Shown: positions 47,014 to 58,543, counted from the stretch's first letter. The stretch: DNA of 64,000 nt from Diospyros lotus (GCF_014633365.1 NC_068344.1:14089669-14153668), one strand, 5' to 3'. Notes: generated by a model from the sequence alone, not told the origin. Translations and numbers: made by a program.

Positions 47014-47950
47014 ATCGTGTACCCAGACATTAATGGGGGTAGTGCTAACCGATATGCTACTGGCCCAATACGTTCCAAAACCTCATATGGCCTAATGTAG
47101 CGCGGGTTTAACTTTCCTTGTTTCTTCCCTTGGTGCAAGATCTTCAAGTATACCTTGTCTCTAGTTTGAAATTCCAAACCCTTCCTTCGATTATTGGTAT
47201 ATGACCTTTGTCGGCTTTGGTCTACCTTAATCTTCTCCTGAATCAGCTTAATCTTTTCGTTAGTTTGTTGCACCATTTCAGGTCCTAAAAGCTGTCTTTC
47301 TGCTACCTTGATCCAATATAGAGGTGTTCTGCACCTTCGACCATAGAGAGCTTCGTATGGTGTCATACCAATACTATTGTGATAACTGTTATTATATGCA
47401 AACTCAATCAAGGGTATGTGCTCCTCCCATCCTTTTGAAAACTCAATCACACAGGCTCGCAACATGTCTTCCATGGTCTGAATTGTCCGTTCTGATTGTC
47501 CGTCTATTTGGGGATGATATGCCGTACTTAGTCGCAATTGGGTCCCCAAACATTTTTGTAAACTCTCCTAAAATCGAGAAGTGAATCTCGGATCCCTATC
47601 AGATAGTATACTCACTGGAGTTCCATGTAATCTGATTATCTCTTTTATATACAATTGTGTTAACTTGCTGATCGGTTGCCCTACTTTCATGGGCAGAAAA
47701 TGAGCAGACTTTGTTAGTCTATCCACTATTACCCATATTGCATCATTTCCCGTAGGTCCTCTTAGCAAACCCGTAACAAAATCCATAGTGATATGCTCCC
47801 ACTTCCATTCGGGAGTATCTAGGGGTTGCAGCTTCCCAGCAGGCTTTTGATGTTCGATCTTTATCCTTTGACAAGTGTCACATCAACTCACATGATGAGC
47901 TATGTCTTTCTTCATTCCCTGCCACCAGTACAAATTTCTCAAGTCCCTGT
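47014..47950 (-). pseudogene. Element I integrase remnant
   Basis: From 47950 downward: the zinc-binding part with a stop at KMYRDL (AAA to TAA) and another at HVS*CDTC (CGA to TGA). Then core segment 47568-47786 ([15 protein letters not shown], first catalytic Asp; [11 protein letters not shown], second Asp intact), ended by TAG where Trp is expected. Then the 207-codon segment 46926-47549 with QSERTIQTMEDML (catalytic Glu), [21 protein letters not shown] and the C-terminal KLNPRYIRPYEVLERIG region. All three catalytic residues survive, but the frame is interrupted. Confidence 0.9.
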
Positions 47951-47954
47951 ACAT

Positions 47955-48900
47955 TTAGGTAGTACCAGGGTGGATAGTGTATTTGGCTCGGTGCGCCTCT
48001 CCCAGAATGGTTTCCCTCAATTCCTTGACCCTGGGCACATATATTCGGTCCATAAACTGTAATATACCATTAGAAAAACTGAAGTTAGGGTTTTTGACCC
48101 TTCCCCGGTCATCTACCCACAACTTCACCCTCGAGTCTTCCAAAGTAGCTTGCCAGATTTGTTCCACCAGATGGGAATGAACCACTAGGCCAGCGATGTA
48201 GACAGACGTTCTTTTAGGAATCGCGCCCACTGACAAATGGCTAAAAGCCTCCACCAGTCCCCACTCCTGGGCCATCAAATTAGTTATCAGAGCAGGCCTT
48301 TTCTTGCTTAACGCATCAGCCACAACATTTGCCTTCCTGGGGTGGTACTGGATCGTACAATCGTAATCCTTCAAGAATTCCATCCACCGTCGTTGCCTCA
48401 TATTCAAATCCCTCTGTGAAAATAAATACCGCAAGCTCTTATGATCTGTGAAGATCTCAAACTTTTCCCCATACAAATAGTGCTGCCAAAGTTTCAAGGC
48501 AAACACGACCGCAGCCAACTCCAAATCATGGGTAGGATAGTGCTGCTCGTGATTTTTCAATTGCCGAGACCCATATGCCACCACCCTTTCGTTCTGCATG
48601 AGTACACACCCCAAGCCAGTTTTTGAGGCATTAGTATAGACTATGAATCCTCCTGTCCCACATGGCATGGCTAAAATAGGTGCAGAGGTTAGTCTCTTTT
48701 TGAGTTCATTAAAACTATGCTCGCACGCCATATTCCATTCAAACTTAATTCCTTTTCTTGTCAACTGGGTAAGTGGTAAAGCAATATGAGAAAATCCCTC
48801 AACATATTTTCTATAATAACCTGCCAGCCCCAAAAAACTACGTACCTCAGTTACGGTCTTAGGTTGCTCCCAATTCCTTATTGTCTAAACTTTTGAAGGA
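47955..48900 (-). pseudogene. Element I RNase H remnant
   Basis: A 292-codon frame (47955-48833) starting in [15 protein letters not shown] after two stops (TAG at about 48888 and TAA at about 48950, both at Gln codons of relatives). Motifs: [16 protein letters not shown], where the first catalytic Asp is Asn; [37 protein letters not shown]. Continues into the tether and integrase zinc-binding region. The Asp-to-Asn change would inactivate RNase H. Confidence 0.92.
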
Positions 48901-48947
48901 TCCACTGCTATTCCTTCCTCTGATATGACATGGCCCAGAAAAGCTAT

Positions 48948-50495
48948 TTAGGTTAGCCAAAACTCACATTTAGAAAATTTAGCATATAGTCGATGCTCCC
49001 GTAACGTCTTTAGGTTTGTTTCCAGGTGTTGCTCATGTTCCTCCCTACTAGCTGAATATATTAGAATATCATCAATAAACACAATCACAAATTGGTTTAG
49101 GTATGGCCTGAATATCCTATTCATCAAGTCCATAAAGGTTGCTGGTGCGTTAGTCAACCCAAATGGCATCACCAAATACTCATAGTGTCCATAACGAGAT
49201 CTAAAGGCAGTTTTCAATACATCCTCCTTCTTGATCCGCAACTGGTAGTAGCCCGACCTCAAATCTATCTTCGAGAATACCCTAGCACCTTGTAACTGGT
49301 CAAACAACTCATCAATTCTAGGGAGCGGATACTTGTTTTTTATAGTAACCTTATTCAATTGACGGTAATCTATGCACATCCTTAGACTCCCATCTTTTTT
49401 CTTTACAAACAATATAGGTGCTCCCCAAGGTGACATGCTAGGTTGAATAAAACCTTTGTCTAAGAGGTCCTGCAGCTGACTTTTCAATTCTCTTAATTTT
49501 GCTGGGGCCATCCTATAAGGAGGTATTGATATAGGGTCTATTCCTGGTAGGACATCTATGGCAAGCTCAATTTCTCGATAAAGGGGTAGTTTAGGTAAGT
49601 CTTCAGGAAACACATTAGGGAAGTCTCTTACTATGGCCACTTCCCCAAGCTCAACCTTTTTGTTATTCTCCTGTACACAAGCTAGGTAGCCATATGCTCC
49701 TTTCCCTAACATCCTAACAGCTTTAAGGGTTGTTATCCATTTGATTCTCCCACTCCCATCTTGCCCTCGAAACTTCTCCCAAGTTCCATCATTTGCTTGT
49801 AACTCAACTGTCTTTGCTTGACAGTTAATTTTTGCATTATATTTAGCCAAGAAATCCATCCCCAAGATTATGTCAAAATCCTGAATATCTAGGGATGTAA
49901 GTTCGACTGGAAACTCATTATTCCCCAATACGATCCATCCATCCCCATAGCCTGTATGTGTTTCTACTTGTCTTCCAAAAAGGGTAGATACTATCATGGG
50001 ACACCCTAGTTCTCCCAATTCCAATTTTAAACAACGTGCCAATGCATGCGATACAAATGAATGAGTAGACCCTGGGTCTATCAATACTTGCATCGGCGTA
50101 TCAAGAAAGATCATTGTACCTTGTATTATTGACGGATTGGCACTGGCGTCTTCTCTCATCAAATTGAACACGCGTCCCCGCTGTGGCTCCATGCTTCCTT
50201 TATTCGCCCCGAATTGAACAATACCTTTCTTTTGAGGATAGTCGTGAGAGATATGAGTAGGCTTCTGGCAAGTGAAACACACAATCCCCTTTGGGCAATC
50301 CTGAGCCACGTGGCCAGTTGCTCCACAAGAATAGCATCCCCTGGCTCCTGTCCTACAGGGCTTCCCTGGATGATATTTTTGACATTTCGGGCACGTTCCT
50401 TTGGTCTTGAACTTCCTCCCTCGAGTCCCCAAGTCATGCTTTCTTCCCAACCTTCCGTCCTTGGGCCCACGAAATTCCTTTCCCAAAGTCTCCAT
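48948..50495 (-). pseudogene. Element I gag C-terminus, protease and reverse transcriptase (515 codons open)
   Basis: The longest open frame in the window. Residues 35-47 form a half-knuckle [13 protein letters not shown]; 54-67 a complete CCHC knuckle [14 protein letters not shown]; 73-86 a second knuckle whose last Cys is Tyr. The protease has [11 protein letters not shown] at 138-147 and [14 protein letters not shown] near 207-220. RT runs from about 340: [54 protein letters not shown] and the catalytic FIDDILIYS at 473-481. It ends at TAA after EFWLT, a Gln in relatives. Upstream gag is separated by one TGA. Confidence 0.93.
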
Positions 50496-51255
50496 TCACC
50501 GAAAGTTGCCCTCTACCGTCAAGGCTTGCAGCACCACTTTGGCATAGGTGTGTGTCCCTAAGGAGCTTAAGGCCAGTTGAATTTTCAACTTCAGTCCTCC
50601 AAGGAACTTCTGCGCTTTGGCTTCCTTGTCCAGGTTGTATATAGGCATATACTTGATCAGCCTTATGAAGTGATCCTCGTATTGGGCGACGGACATGTCC
50701 CCAGTTTGTTTTAGATTCATGAACTCTCGGCCTTTCTCCATTTTCTTACACAAAGGAAAGTATTTAGTTTTAAAAAGTTCCTTAAATTGCACCCACGTAG
50801 TAACTGGCGTACCTTGTCCTTCACGACCTTGCAGGGTTCTCTGCATCATTTTCTACCATTGGTCAGCTTCATCATGAAGCATGAATGTTGCACAACCAAC
50901 CTTATCCTCCTCCTCATAGCCAATAAGTCAAAGATCTTTTCGATTTGCTCCAGACAAAACTCACTTTCACAGGGATCAGTCCCTACCTTTCTTTGAAAAA
51001 CAGGCGGGTTCAACCGCTGGAACCTGTCACTAACATTAGGATTTCGAGGGATAACCTGACCTGTTGGTTGTGTTCCTTGCATAAGGGTGACCATGCTTTC
51101 CAAGACCCGTTCCATTTGATCCATATGAGTTCCTTCTCCTTGGTTCCCTTCTGGCAGTGGGTTACCTTAGGGCATCTCCGTTGGTGGTCCTGCATCTCCT
51201 CTTCTCGAATGTTGTTTCTGTACCTAGGGTTCCTGGTTCGGCGAGTGTTTACCAT
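50496..51255 (-). pseudogene. Element I gag N-terminal part
   Basis: Starts MVNTRRTRNPRYRNN at 51255, the typical chromovirus gag start. A frameshift follows within about 40 codons; the frame continues at 51124 (MDQMERVLESMVTLMQG...NPPVFQ). Another break lies near 50850. The 117-codon segment 50496-50849 contains WVQFKELFKTKYFPL, EFMNLKQTGDMSVAQYE and FIRLIKYMPIYNLDKEAKAQKFL, the Retrotrans_gag core. It ends at a TGA that separates it from the 515-codon frame. Confidence 0.9.
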
Positions 51256-52328
51256 CTGAAACCATTTACAATAAATTTCAAGGACCATTTATAAACATAT
51301 TCTCCCAAAGATGTACACCCAGTTAATAGAATAAAGCATGTAACCACTCGTCCTAACCTTCTATATGACAATCACCCACCTATCCATACCCATATGAGGG
51401 GTCTTACAAAGCCATGCAAATCCCCAAGTCCCAAATTCCTTATTGTAACAACCTCTAGGGTTCTTGTTACATACTCAAGGCCCTTAGATTTACAATACAT
51501 TCCCAAAATTCCTACAACATCAACAATTTACCAAGTCCTTTTGTCCAAAATCCTTAAGGCTCCTAATCCTTCACCTGCAATCACTTGTTCATTTCACAAA
51601 CCATTACTCAAGGCATCCTTATCAAATAAGATCGGTTAGTCCTAGTTCATCAAATTCCTAAAGAGCAACAGTTAACAAATCTCCAAATGATAATAACCAT
51701 GACATCTCCAAAGCAATAACCATCACATCTTCTTCTTCCCCTTTTTTTTTGGAAAGTAACGATCATTAACTTCTAGGTACAATAACCACCAATTTCCAGG
51801 AAATAATAACCATCAAGTTCCAAGAAGAAATAACTAGAACTTTATATGTCAAACCAAAATTACCTCCCAAAATCCAATATGCTTCTTAGTTATGGCAATA
51901 AAGTGGTTTAACCTATCGAACGACCAACTTACTCTTTCCTGCCTTAATCCACATACTCATCGGGTTTAGGTGTCATTCCTTCGGGTTCCTTCTTCCTTAT
52001 GTTTTACATAACCTGTCACCACAAACCATCAAGATTAGTACGACTATAACACCTTGTATATTACATCACTGCCTTTTATTTATACATACATAGCGGTTCA
52101 TTCCCTTACCACGACCTGCCTACCCTGCTATTCTAAGTATACATACATATGAGCCATATCCGCCACTATCGCTATTCTATGTATACATATGTATAAGCCA
52201 TATCCGCCACTATCGCTATTCTATGTACACATATGTATAAGCCATATCCACCACTATTCTACTTCCCTTATATACATATCCAAAATTTATGTGAACCAAA
52301 AATTGTCTTCCTACACCGCCAACTGTCA
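51256..52328 (-). other. Element I leader between extra ORF and gag, non-coding
   Basis: About 1.07 kb with no recognisable coding content. It holds a 44-bp tandem repeat at 52153-52259 and loosely repeated AATAACCATCA-type phrases at 51700-51850. Confidence 0.7.
52153..52259. repeat. 44-bp tandem repeat in element I leader
   Basis: About 2.4 copies of a 44-bp unit starting GCCATATCCGCCACTATCGC, at 52153, 52197 and 52241. Each unit includes the self-complementary TATACATATGTATA. Confidence 0.85.
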
Positions 52329-52756
52329 TCACTCCTCGTCCTCAGACCCATATGGGGGTGTCAGGGCACGTTCCTCGGGCTCTTGCACAGGTATCTCCAC
52401 AAGCCCGAGCATAACCTGATCAGCTGCAGGCATGACTTGGTCAGCCTTGAAAGCCTCGACCTCACATAAGCGGTCTATGAAAGCTATGAAATCGGGGTGA
52501 ACCTCGTGGATGATGAGATGAGATGATTTCCTACATCCTTCCACTTGGGGGTGAGTAGGGAAACTAAGTAAGCTACTTGGAGTCCTGTCAGATGTGGCAC
52601 TACTACGTCCGGTGGAAGCTCCATGATGATAGGTGACACAGCATCAAGAAAATCTCCTAAGGCATCTCCAGGGATCATATACACTCCCCATAACTGCATG
52701 GTCCACCACCCCATGATAATACGCTGGTTTTGATGTTCAACTACGTTGGGGTCCAT
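52329..52756 (-). pseudogene. Extra ORF in element I leader, upstream of gag; function unknown
   Basis: Two overlapping frames, 52484-52756 (MDPNVVEHQNQRIIMGW start) and 52329-52544 (ending PPYGSEDEE), lie in the same strand as gag, starting about 70 nt after the PBS. They join if a 5-nt tandem duplication (TCATC repeated near 52512-52525) is recognised; the ancestral ORF would be about 140 codons. No other stop interrupts it, unlike gag-pol. The N-terminal half is hydrophobic and aromatic (GWWTMQLWGVYM), the C-terminus acidic. I recognise no domain. A1 and B have no room for such an ORF (leaders of ~165 and ~120 nt). Confidence 0.6.
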
Positions 52757-52827
52757 TTCCTGTATTTAACCAAAAACATCCTCAAAGTCAATCATGTAAG
52801 AAAACTAAATCGAGTTCTGTAAATCCA

Positions 52828-52839
52828 GCTCTGATACCA
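52828..52839 (-). other. Element I primer-binding site, perfect tRNA-iMet match
   Basis: Minus strand TGGTATCAGAGC, two bases from the LTR end at 52842. Confidence 0.95.
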
Positions 52840-52841
52840 AC

Positions 52842-53762
52842 TGTAATGCCCCACTTTTCTTTTTCCAAGGTACACATACAAAGGTGCATGATGACGCTAG
52901 CAACCACATGGTAATCAAAGGGCATTTATGGAAGCCTTTGCCAACAGAAGCAAAGGATCGAACCTAAAAGCTTTATAAAAACTATAAGCTAGATATTTAA
53001 GGCTTCCACTATATGCTTTTAACACAAAAACCACCTAAAAATCCATAATACAACTTGGAAATCTAGGGATCATTTAGGCTCCCTTTTACAACAAGTAAAA
53101 CTCACACTAAAGTCACAGTACAACACTTTGCAATCAAAACGTAAAGAAGCTAGCTATCCAAGAACCACTTCCTTTCCTTTCCTCTGACTTGATTCCGGGG
53201 CACCTGTCAGGACTAACCCACCTGGAACGTTGAATGTTCCAGGGGTATGAGACACACAAATTAGATAGTTATATCTAAGTGAGTGCAACGAGAAGAGATA
53301 GCATGAATGTAAATGAGATATGCAAGATGATATGAAACCACCTGTGTGGTAGTGACGCCGAGGTGTTGCAATCACCCCCGCTGATCACTCATGTTTTCAC
53401 ATCTCCATGAATTTTCACTAGTCTAACATGAGATCTTGACTTTAGCTAGCCACACACACCAAGTGATGTATGACAAAGAAAGAGAAAATGCTTGGTTTAA
53501 AGGAAAGTCATGCTTATGTAAGTAATCACCCTTACCCATGTGAAGACAAAATGTTTGGTATGTATCATAAAGATGCAAGACGCACTCACCTTGCTGGTTC
53601 GGAAGCTCTAAGATACTATTGACAGGGTTCGGAAAAGCTTTTCTGCAAAAATAACATAACTTCGGAACTCAAACCTAAAATATTTTTATATGGGGTCCTA
53701 GGGAAAAATTTAAAGACCAAGTATACAAAATTTGGGCCCAAGAGGGCCTCTCACGCGCTGGG
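52842..53762 (-). repeat. Element I 5' LTR, cut by E3
   Basis: In plus coordinates starts TGTAATGCCCC next to the PBS and matches 45033-45890 closely. From about 53692 to 53762 it contains a segment absent from the 3' LTR. The remainder was separated by E3 and is not found in the window. Confidence 0.88.
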
Positions 53763-56506
53763 TTTAATACCCGATATTACATGGTATTGAAACTAAATAA
53801 GTTTTGATTATTTTGTCAGGACCTCGGGTGGTCCAGGAAGGCCAAAAGTTAATTTTGAGCAATTAATTAATAAATTTGTCGAATTGGCGGTTGGGAGTGC
53901 CTCGGGACTTGGATGTCCAGGGAAAAGGGCAAGAGATTGATGAGCGTCTCGAGATGAGATTAATGACGTTGGAAGCGGTCCGATCGGGAATAATTTTTGG
54001 AATAAATTTTGTATAAGCCCGAGTGGGTGCCATTACGGAATAATCGGAGGGGACCTCTTGGAAGCTGAGGAGACCCTAGGGGTGGTTCAGTTTTTTGAGT
54101 AAAGCAACCGTTAAGTGTTTTCGGATCGAATAAATGTTCCATGTAGGTGCAGGGATGAAATCGGTATTCCCGAGTAAACGTCGTCAAATAATTTTTGAGA
54201 AATCAAGTTATTGTGTGGCTTTGTTGATAATTAAATAAGGCATTGGAGGGTTCTAGTGCTATTTATAAAAACCCTCAAATGTAATTAAAAATTCCTAAGT
54301 GGAATTTATGTGATTAAAGAGGGCCAATATGTAATATACATATATTTATGTATGTATGGCCGTATGTGAGGAGGAAGCTTCCTTGAAGCTTCCTCACATG
54401 TAGTCTCTGTGAATTTAAATGGCCGAGAAAGCAGAGATGATAGAGGAGAGTGATGGCCGAGGGATTGAAGCGAGGGAGCTCGAGAGATCGGCTGAGAAAG
54501 ATCGAGAGAATGAGAGAGATCTAGATGGAGGAAGATGCGGTCTGAGAACAGCAAAGGCGATGGCGGCCGTGGCTATTTGCAGCAACGTTGGTGGCTGTGA
54601 CCATGGCTGGAACAGAGCTTGCGACAGAAACAAGGAGGGAGAGAGAGGAGCTTGGTCGAGGCATCGCATGAAAGAAGTGAAGCAATGTGAGATCTGGAGA
54701 GAGAAGGCAGCTGCGACTAAAGGCCGCAGCCATGGTGCGGTGTTGAAGCTCGGGGGAGCAGCCATGGCTGCCCGATGATGGAAGAAGAATGCAGCAGCAG
54801 GCGGAGCAGCGAGGTGCTCCTATGGATCTCGTGGAGGCCGAAGGCGGAGTCGACCAGTGGAGGCCGCGGCACCTATCAGCGTCGAAGCAGCCATCAATGG
54901 CGGCGACTGAAGCTTGCGGTGAGGCTGGTTCAAGGCTGGCCGATAGCCAGCGTTCGCGATGGTGGCTGCGGTGGAGGCTGTCCTACGCGGCTGAGCTGGG
55001 GCAGTTGCTAGCTTCGTGAGTAGCGGCTGGTGGAGCAAACGGTAGTGGCTGGCGGCTCAGACAAGCGCTGTTCGCCCGCGGGGGATGGTGAAGAAGACGA
55101 TGAACAGGGCCAGCGCGCGGGGGAAGGAAGAAAGGGAAGAAAGAAAAGAAAAGAAAAAAAAAGAAAAAAGAAAAAGGGAAATAAGGAAAATATGAAAAAT
55201 TCCAAAAAAATTGGGGAAAGTTCTGGAAATTATTTTGGGGCTTGAGGAGCGTGTCGGAAGCTCGAAAATGAGGTTTTGGGGGCAAGTGGCAGCTCAGGAG
55301 CTAACGCCGGTGTGGGCATTTGATCGGTCTTCTTCTCCAGATTAATCAAGGTAATTAATTTAATTCTTTTCAAAATATTTTCATTATGTGAGATAATGAA
55401 ATGTGATCAGTTGAATGGTTTATGCCTTGGTTGGGGTTGTTTTTATTGAAGTTGTGGTCGGGGGTTTGCGATATACTGCGTAGTCGAGGGCATCGGTTGA
55501 ATGCCGGATGTTAATGGAGTTAGGGTTTGTGTGTTTGCCTCTAGGTTCGACCGGGGAGGCGGAGATCCTAGAAGTGCTTGAATTCGCACCGAGGCAAAAA
55601 TGAAGCTTCAAGCCAGGTAAGGGATGGCCCCATGTGGAGGTGGCCTTGCAAGTTGGTAAATGTGTTTGATAATGTATTTATGTTGCATTGGCATGTAGTG
55701 ATTATATCTTGTGTGATGCAAGACCTAGTGGACCGATGGCCATATGGAGGACTAGAGTGGTGGGGGCTGATAGGTTGATGCCTCAAACCTTAGTGGGTTG
55801 TGAGGATGAGTGGACCTAGCCTCATTTGCATGCATTGGCATACATAAACATGATTATACTCATATTTACATGCATTGCACCCTTACTGAGTCTTTATGAC
55901 TCATGAGGTTTTACCTCATGTGTAGATGATGAAAGTCCGGATGCAAACAGGGATGGCGCCGGGAGCCCGTTGTGGCAACTAGCTGTGTTGCTCGAGTTAT
56001 GTATTTTATTATTGCTTGCATGTAGCCAGGGGCATTGTGTATGTATACCCTTATGAGTAAATGTATGTGTTATTGAGCGTAGATGTATCTAATTGTTGTA
56101 ATCATCAGAGGGATAGATGATTATGAGTCTGCGTGATTTATATGTGGCTTGAGTTGTTAAAGCCGAGTTTCGGATCGAGTAAAGATCAGCAACGTATGTT
56201 CTCATAAATTCCCAATACTCAGCGACATGTTTGTTATGCTACCTTTGTGCTTGGGTCACCTCTGACTTACTGAGACGAGTTGAAGAGAGGTGAAGCTTAC
56301 TCGGGTTTCGGGTCTCAGTCCGCTGAGATTTTTCTTGTTTGAGTTGAGACCGATTCCTGAGTTGAGCGAAGGGAAGGATGAAGCCCAGTTCCCACCTAGG
56401 GCGTTTCCTGTTGAAACATAGTCCAACCCTTCAGTTGTGGTTCGTTGGTGAGTAATCCGGTCGATTATTTACCGGTGGCGCTCGTAAGTGGGAGCGAGTC
56501 GTTACA
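53763..56506 (+). repeat. E3 5' LTR (2,744 bp)
   Basis: Reverse complement of E2 over its length, directly followed by the PBS, which fixes the orientation of the whole E family. Contains a GC-rich block at about 54400-55120, the covarying hairpin GAGTCTTTATGACTC at 55888-55902 and the block shared with family C at 56366-56422. Confidence 0.92.
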
Positions 56507-56508
56507 GG

Positions 56509-56520
56509 TGGTATCAGAGC
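56509..56520 (+). other. E3 primer-binding site, perfect tRNA-iMet match
   Basis: TGGTATCAGAGC, two bases after the LTR end GTTACA. Confidence 0.95.
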
Positions 56521-57200
56521 ATGGCTAGCTATATGAGTGAGGAAGGCTAGCGTGCTTGGGTGTTAAGTATGGTCGGTTAAGTAATTGATGTGAAGTGATT
56601 GCCAGAATTTTGAGTCAAGGATGTCTGTGATGGATTGAATGTAAGTCGGAATGTCTTAACTGCTGAGTTGGGGTCGAGAATAATTGATTTGAAATTTTGA
56701 GATTTCAATGTAAGGTTGGTCCGGTAACCTTGAATGTTGGATAGGTGGACTAAGGACCCTAAGGGATTGGGTCAAGTCATTGGGGCCTGCAATGGCATGT
56801 TTGGATATTCCTGTTCTTGGGATGAGAAAATACCCTGGATTGAGAAGATATACCTGTGAGAGGTATACGAGTTGAGCAATGAGGAACCGAAAACCTCAGT
56901 ATGGGTGTTGGTGTTAAGAAAACTCGAATGTGGCATTTCGAGGATATGAAGTGTTTAAACAATGGGAACTCCTTGAGATTGAAGTGTTGAGGCTCGTGTG
57001 GGGACACAAAGCCGAAGCATGACTAGTCCGAGAGGGGATTAGTGGAGCGTCCCTATGTCAGGGATTTGCCGAGCATGTTGGAGAGAATAGAGTTGTCCCT
57101 TGGAAGTGGTGCAGTAAGGCATGTACGCTTGAGGTAAAATGAGCTAAAATGGGTGTTAGCTCGAGGCCCAAGGAAAAGATTCGACATCAGGCGATGTGAC
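56521..57200 (+). other. E3 interior, first part: no coding signal
   Basis: G-rich leader-like sequence. The first ATG after the PBS reaches a stop within about ten codons. No MVNTRR-type gag start or CCHC pattern seen. Confidence 0.6.
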
Positions 57201-58538
57201 TGATAGAACACATATTCTCATATTATTTAGCCCTCAAATTTAGTCTTTTTTGCACATTAGTTGTGTCCTTTTTATTCATCTTGGTTTTATTTTATAGGAA
57301 TTGGGCTTCACACTATTTTACTTTATTTTTCCAGGTTTAGGGCTATGGGAGCATGATATGGGGCATGAAACGTCTTGATGGCAATGAGATATCTTGGAAA
57401 TTGGAGAAAGAGAAGTAAGGGCAATTTTAGCAGATTTAACCTCCTGCACTTCCTTTAGTATTTTGGCCAAGATAAAGTTCCATAATGAAGATGATGTCTT
57501 CAGATATATTGTAGAGGACTTCTAGGGCTTTCTGTAATGGTATGGTTTGTCCAAATCCGAGTCCGTTTGGGCCTTCAAACAGCACTTCAAAGTCGGGGCT
57601 AGGAAGTTGGGTCAAATTAGGAAAGCTGCACAGATGCTGATTCTTTAAAAGGCCATATCTTGGGCGTCCGATATCCAAATCAAGTGATTCAAAAGCCAAA
57701 ATTCATATAATATTCCTGATATACAATTCTTATGAAGAGGCCGAAGCCCATTCCGCACGTTAACCTATCCGAAATCGGCTGTGAAGTGGCAGTAACCTAG
57801 GGTTTCATCCTTAAGCTCTACTTAAGCACCTTAAGTGGCCGATTTTGAGAGAATTCTTTGGGAAGGGCGTGAACAACAGCCAGCTTTCCTTCTCCCCATT
57901 GTTCTTGTCAAGATGGAAGGCTAAGGATTCTGTAATCGGTTGCAATACCACCCTTATTCCCGGTTTGAGTCTTTGGTTTTAATGGAAATCATTTTTTAGT
58001 TTTAACTTTGTTGTTCTCTTGTTTCTGTTCTCTCTTAAATCTGTGTATGTGTTGATGCCGGTTGGATGAATGCATGCATTGTCTTTGTTTGAGAATCCAA
58101 GGTTTTTGTGCTCGGTTGAGGCTTTAACTAGAAGCAAGAACAATCAGTCTCAAATCTGTGCAATAAGGGGAATCAAAACTGATAGATGGAACTAAGAGGT
58201 TTCTGAAATCTTTTTATCGGTTTTCTTTCCAATCTTTGGCGGTTGTTAAAGGATTTTTGTGATTTTTGATTTGAGGATTAAAACTAAACAAATTGTTTAT
58301 TGAGAAGGCGATGAAAACTGGGATAGAAGGTTGGTTTGCAATTGATTGCATCTCGATTTCTTGTGTTCTTGCTTGTTTAGTTTTCTGTTTTTTTATCAAA
58401 AACTTCCCCCCCCCCCCCGTTTAGCCTTGTTTTGACAGATACGCTTGAGGTTCATTGGGAGACGACTTTGGGTTGCACCCTTGCTGCAAATCAAAATTCT
58501 TATTCAACTAATCTATTGGTGTTCGACAGCCCCGATCA
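57201..58538 (+). mobile_element. Solo LTR, probably Tat/Athila lineage (copy 2)
   Basis: Same family as 3630-5033: starts TGATAGAACA, ends CCCCGATCA, flanked by GTGAC (57196-57200) and ATGAC (58539-58543), one mismatch. Contains a 13-C run at 58406-58418. Inserted in the E3 interior. Confidence 0.85.
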
Positions 58539-58543
58539 ATGAC

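Larger units (their letters stand above)
45033..53762 (-). mobile_element. Chromovirus I (Ty3/gypsy), nearly complete
   Basis: Order on the minus strand: 5' LTR (52842-53762, cut by E3), PBS (52828-52839), a 1.57-kb leader with an extra ORF, gag from 51255, protease, RT, RNase H, integrase, chromodomain (46750-47013), PPT (46707-46719), 3' LTR (45033-46706). The LTR copies look about 95% identical by eye, younger than J. ATAAG at 45028-45032 is the probable left target duplication; the right one is lost. Confidence 0.92.

Noticed and set aside
54415..54778. 119- and 116-codon frames on opposite strands in the E3 LTR
   Set aside because: GC-rich LTR sequence with no motif; the E2 counterpart does not keep the frame.
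58406..58418. 13-C run as a G-quadruplex signal
   Set aside because: The other family copy has a much shorter run at about 4904; slippage or sequencing error is the simpler reading.
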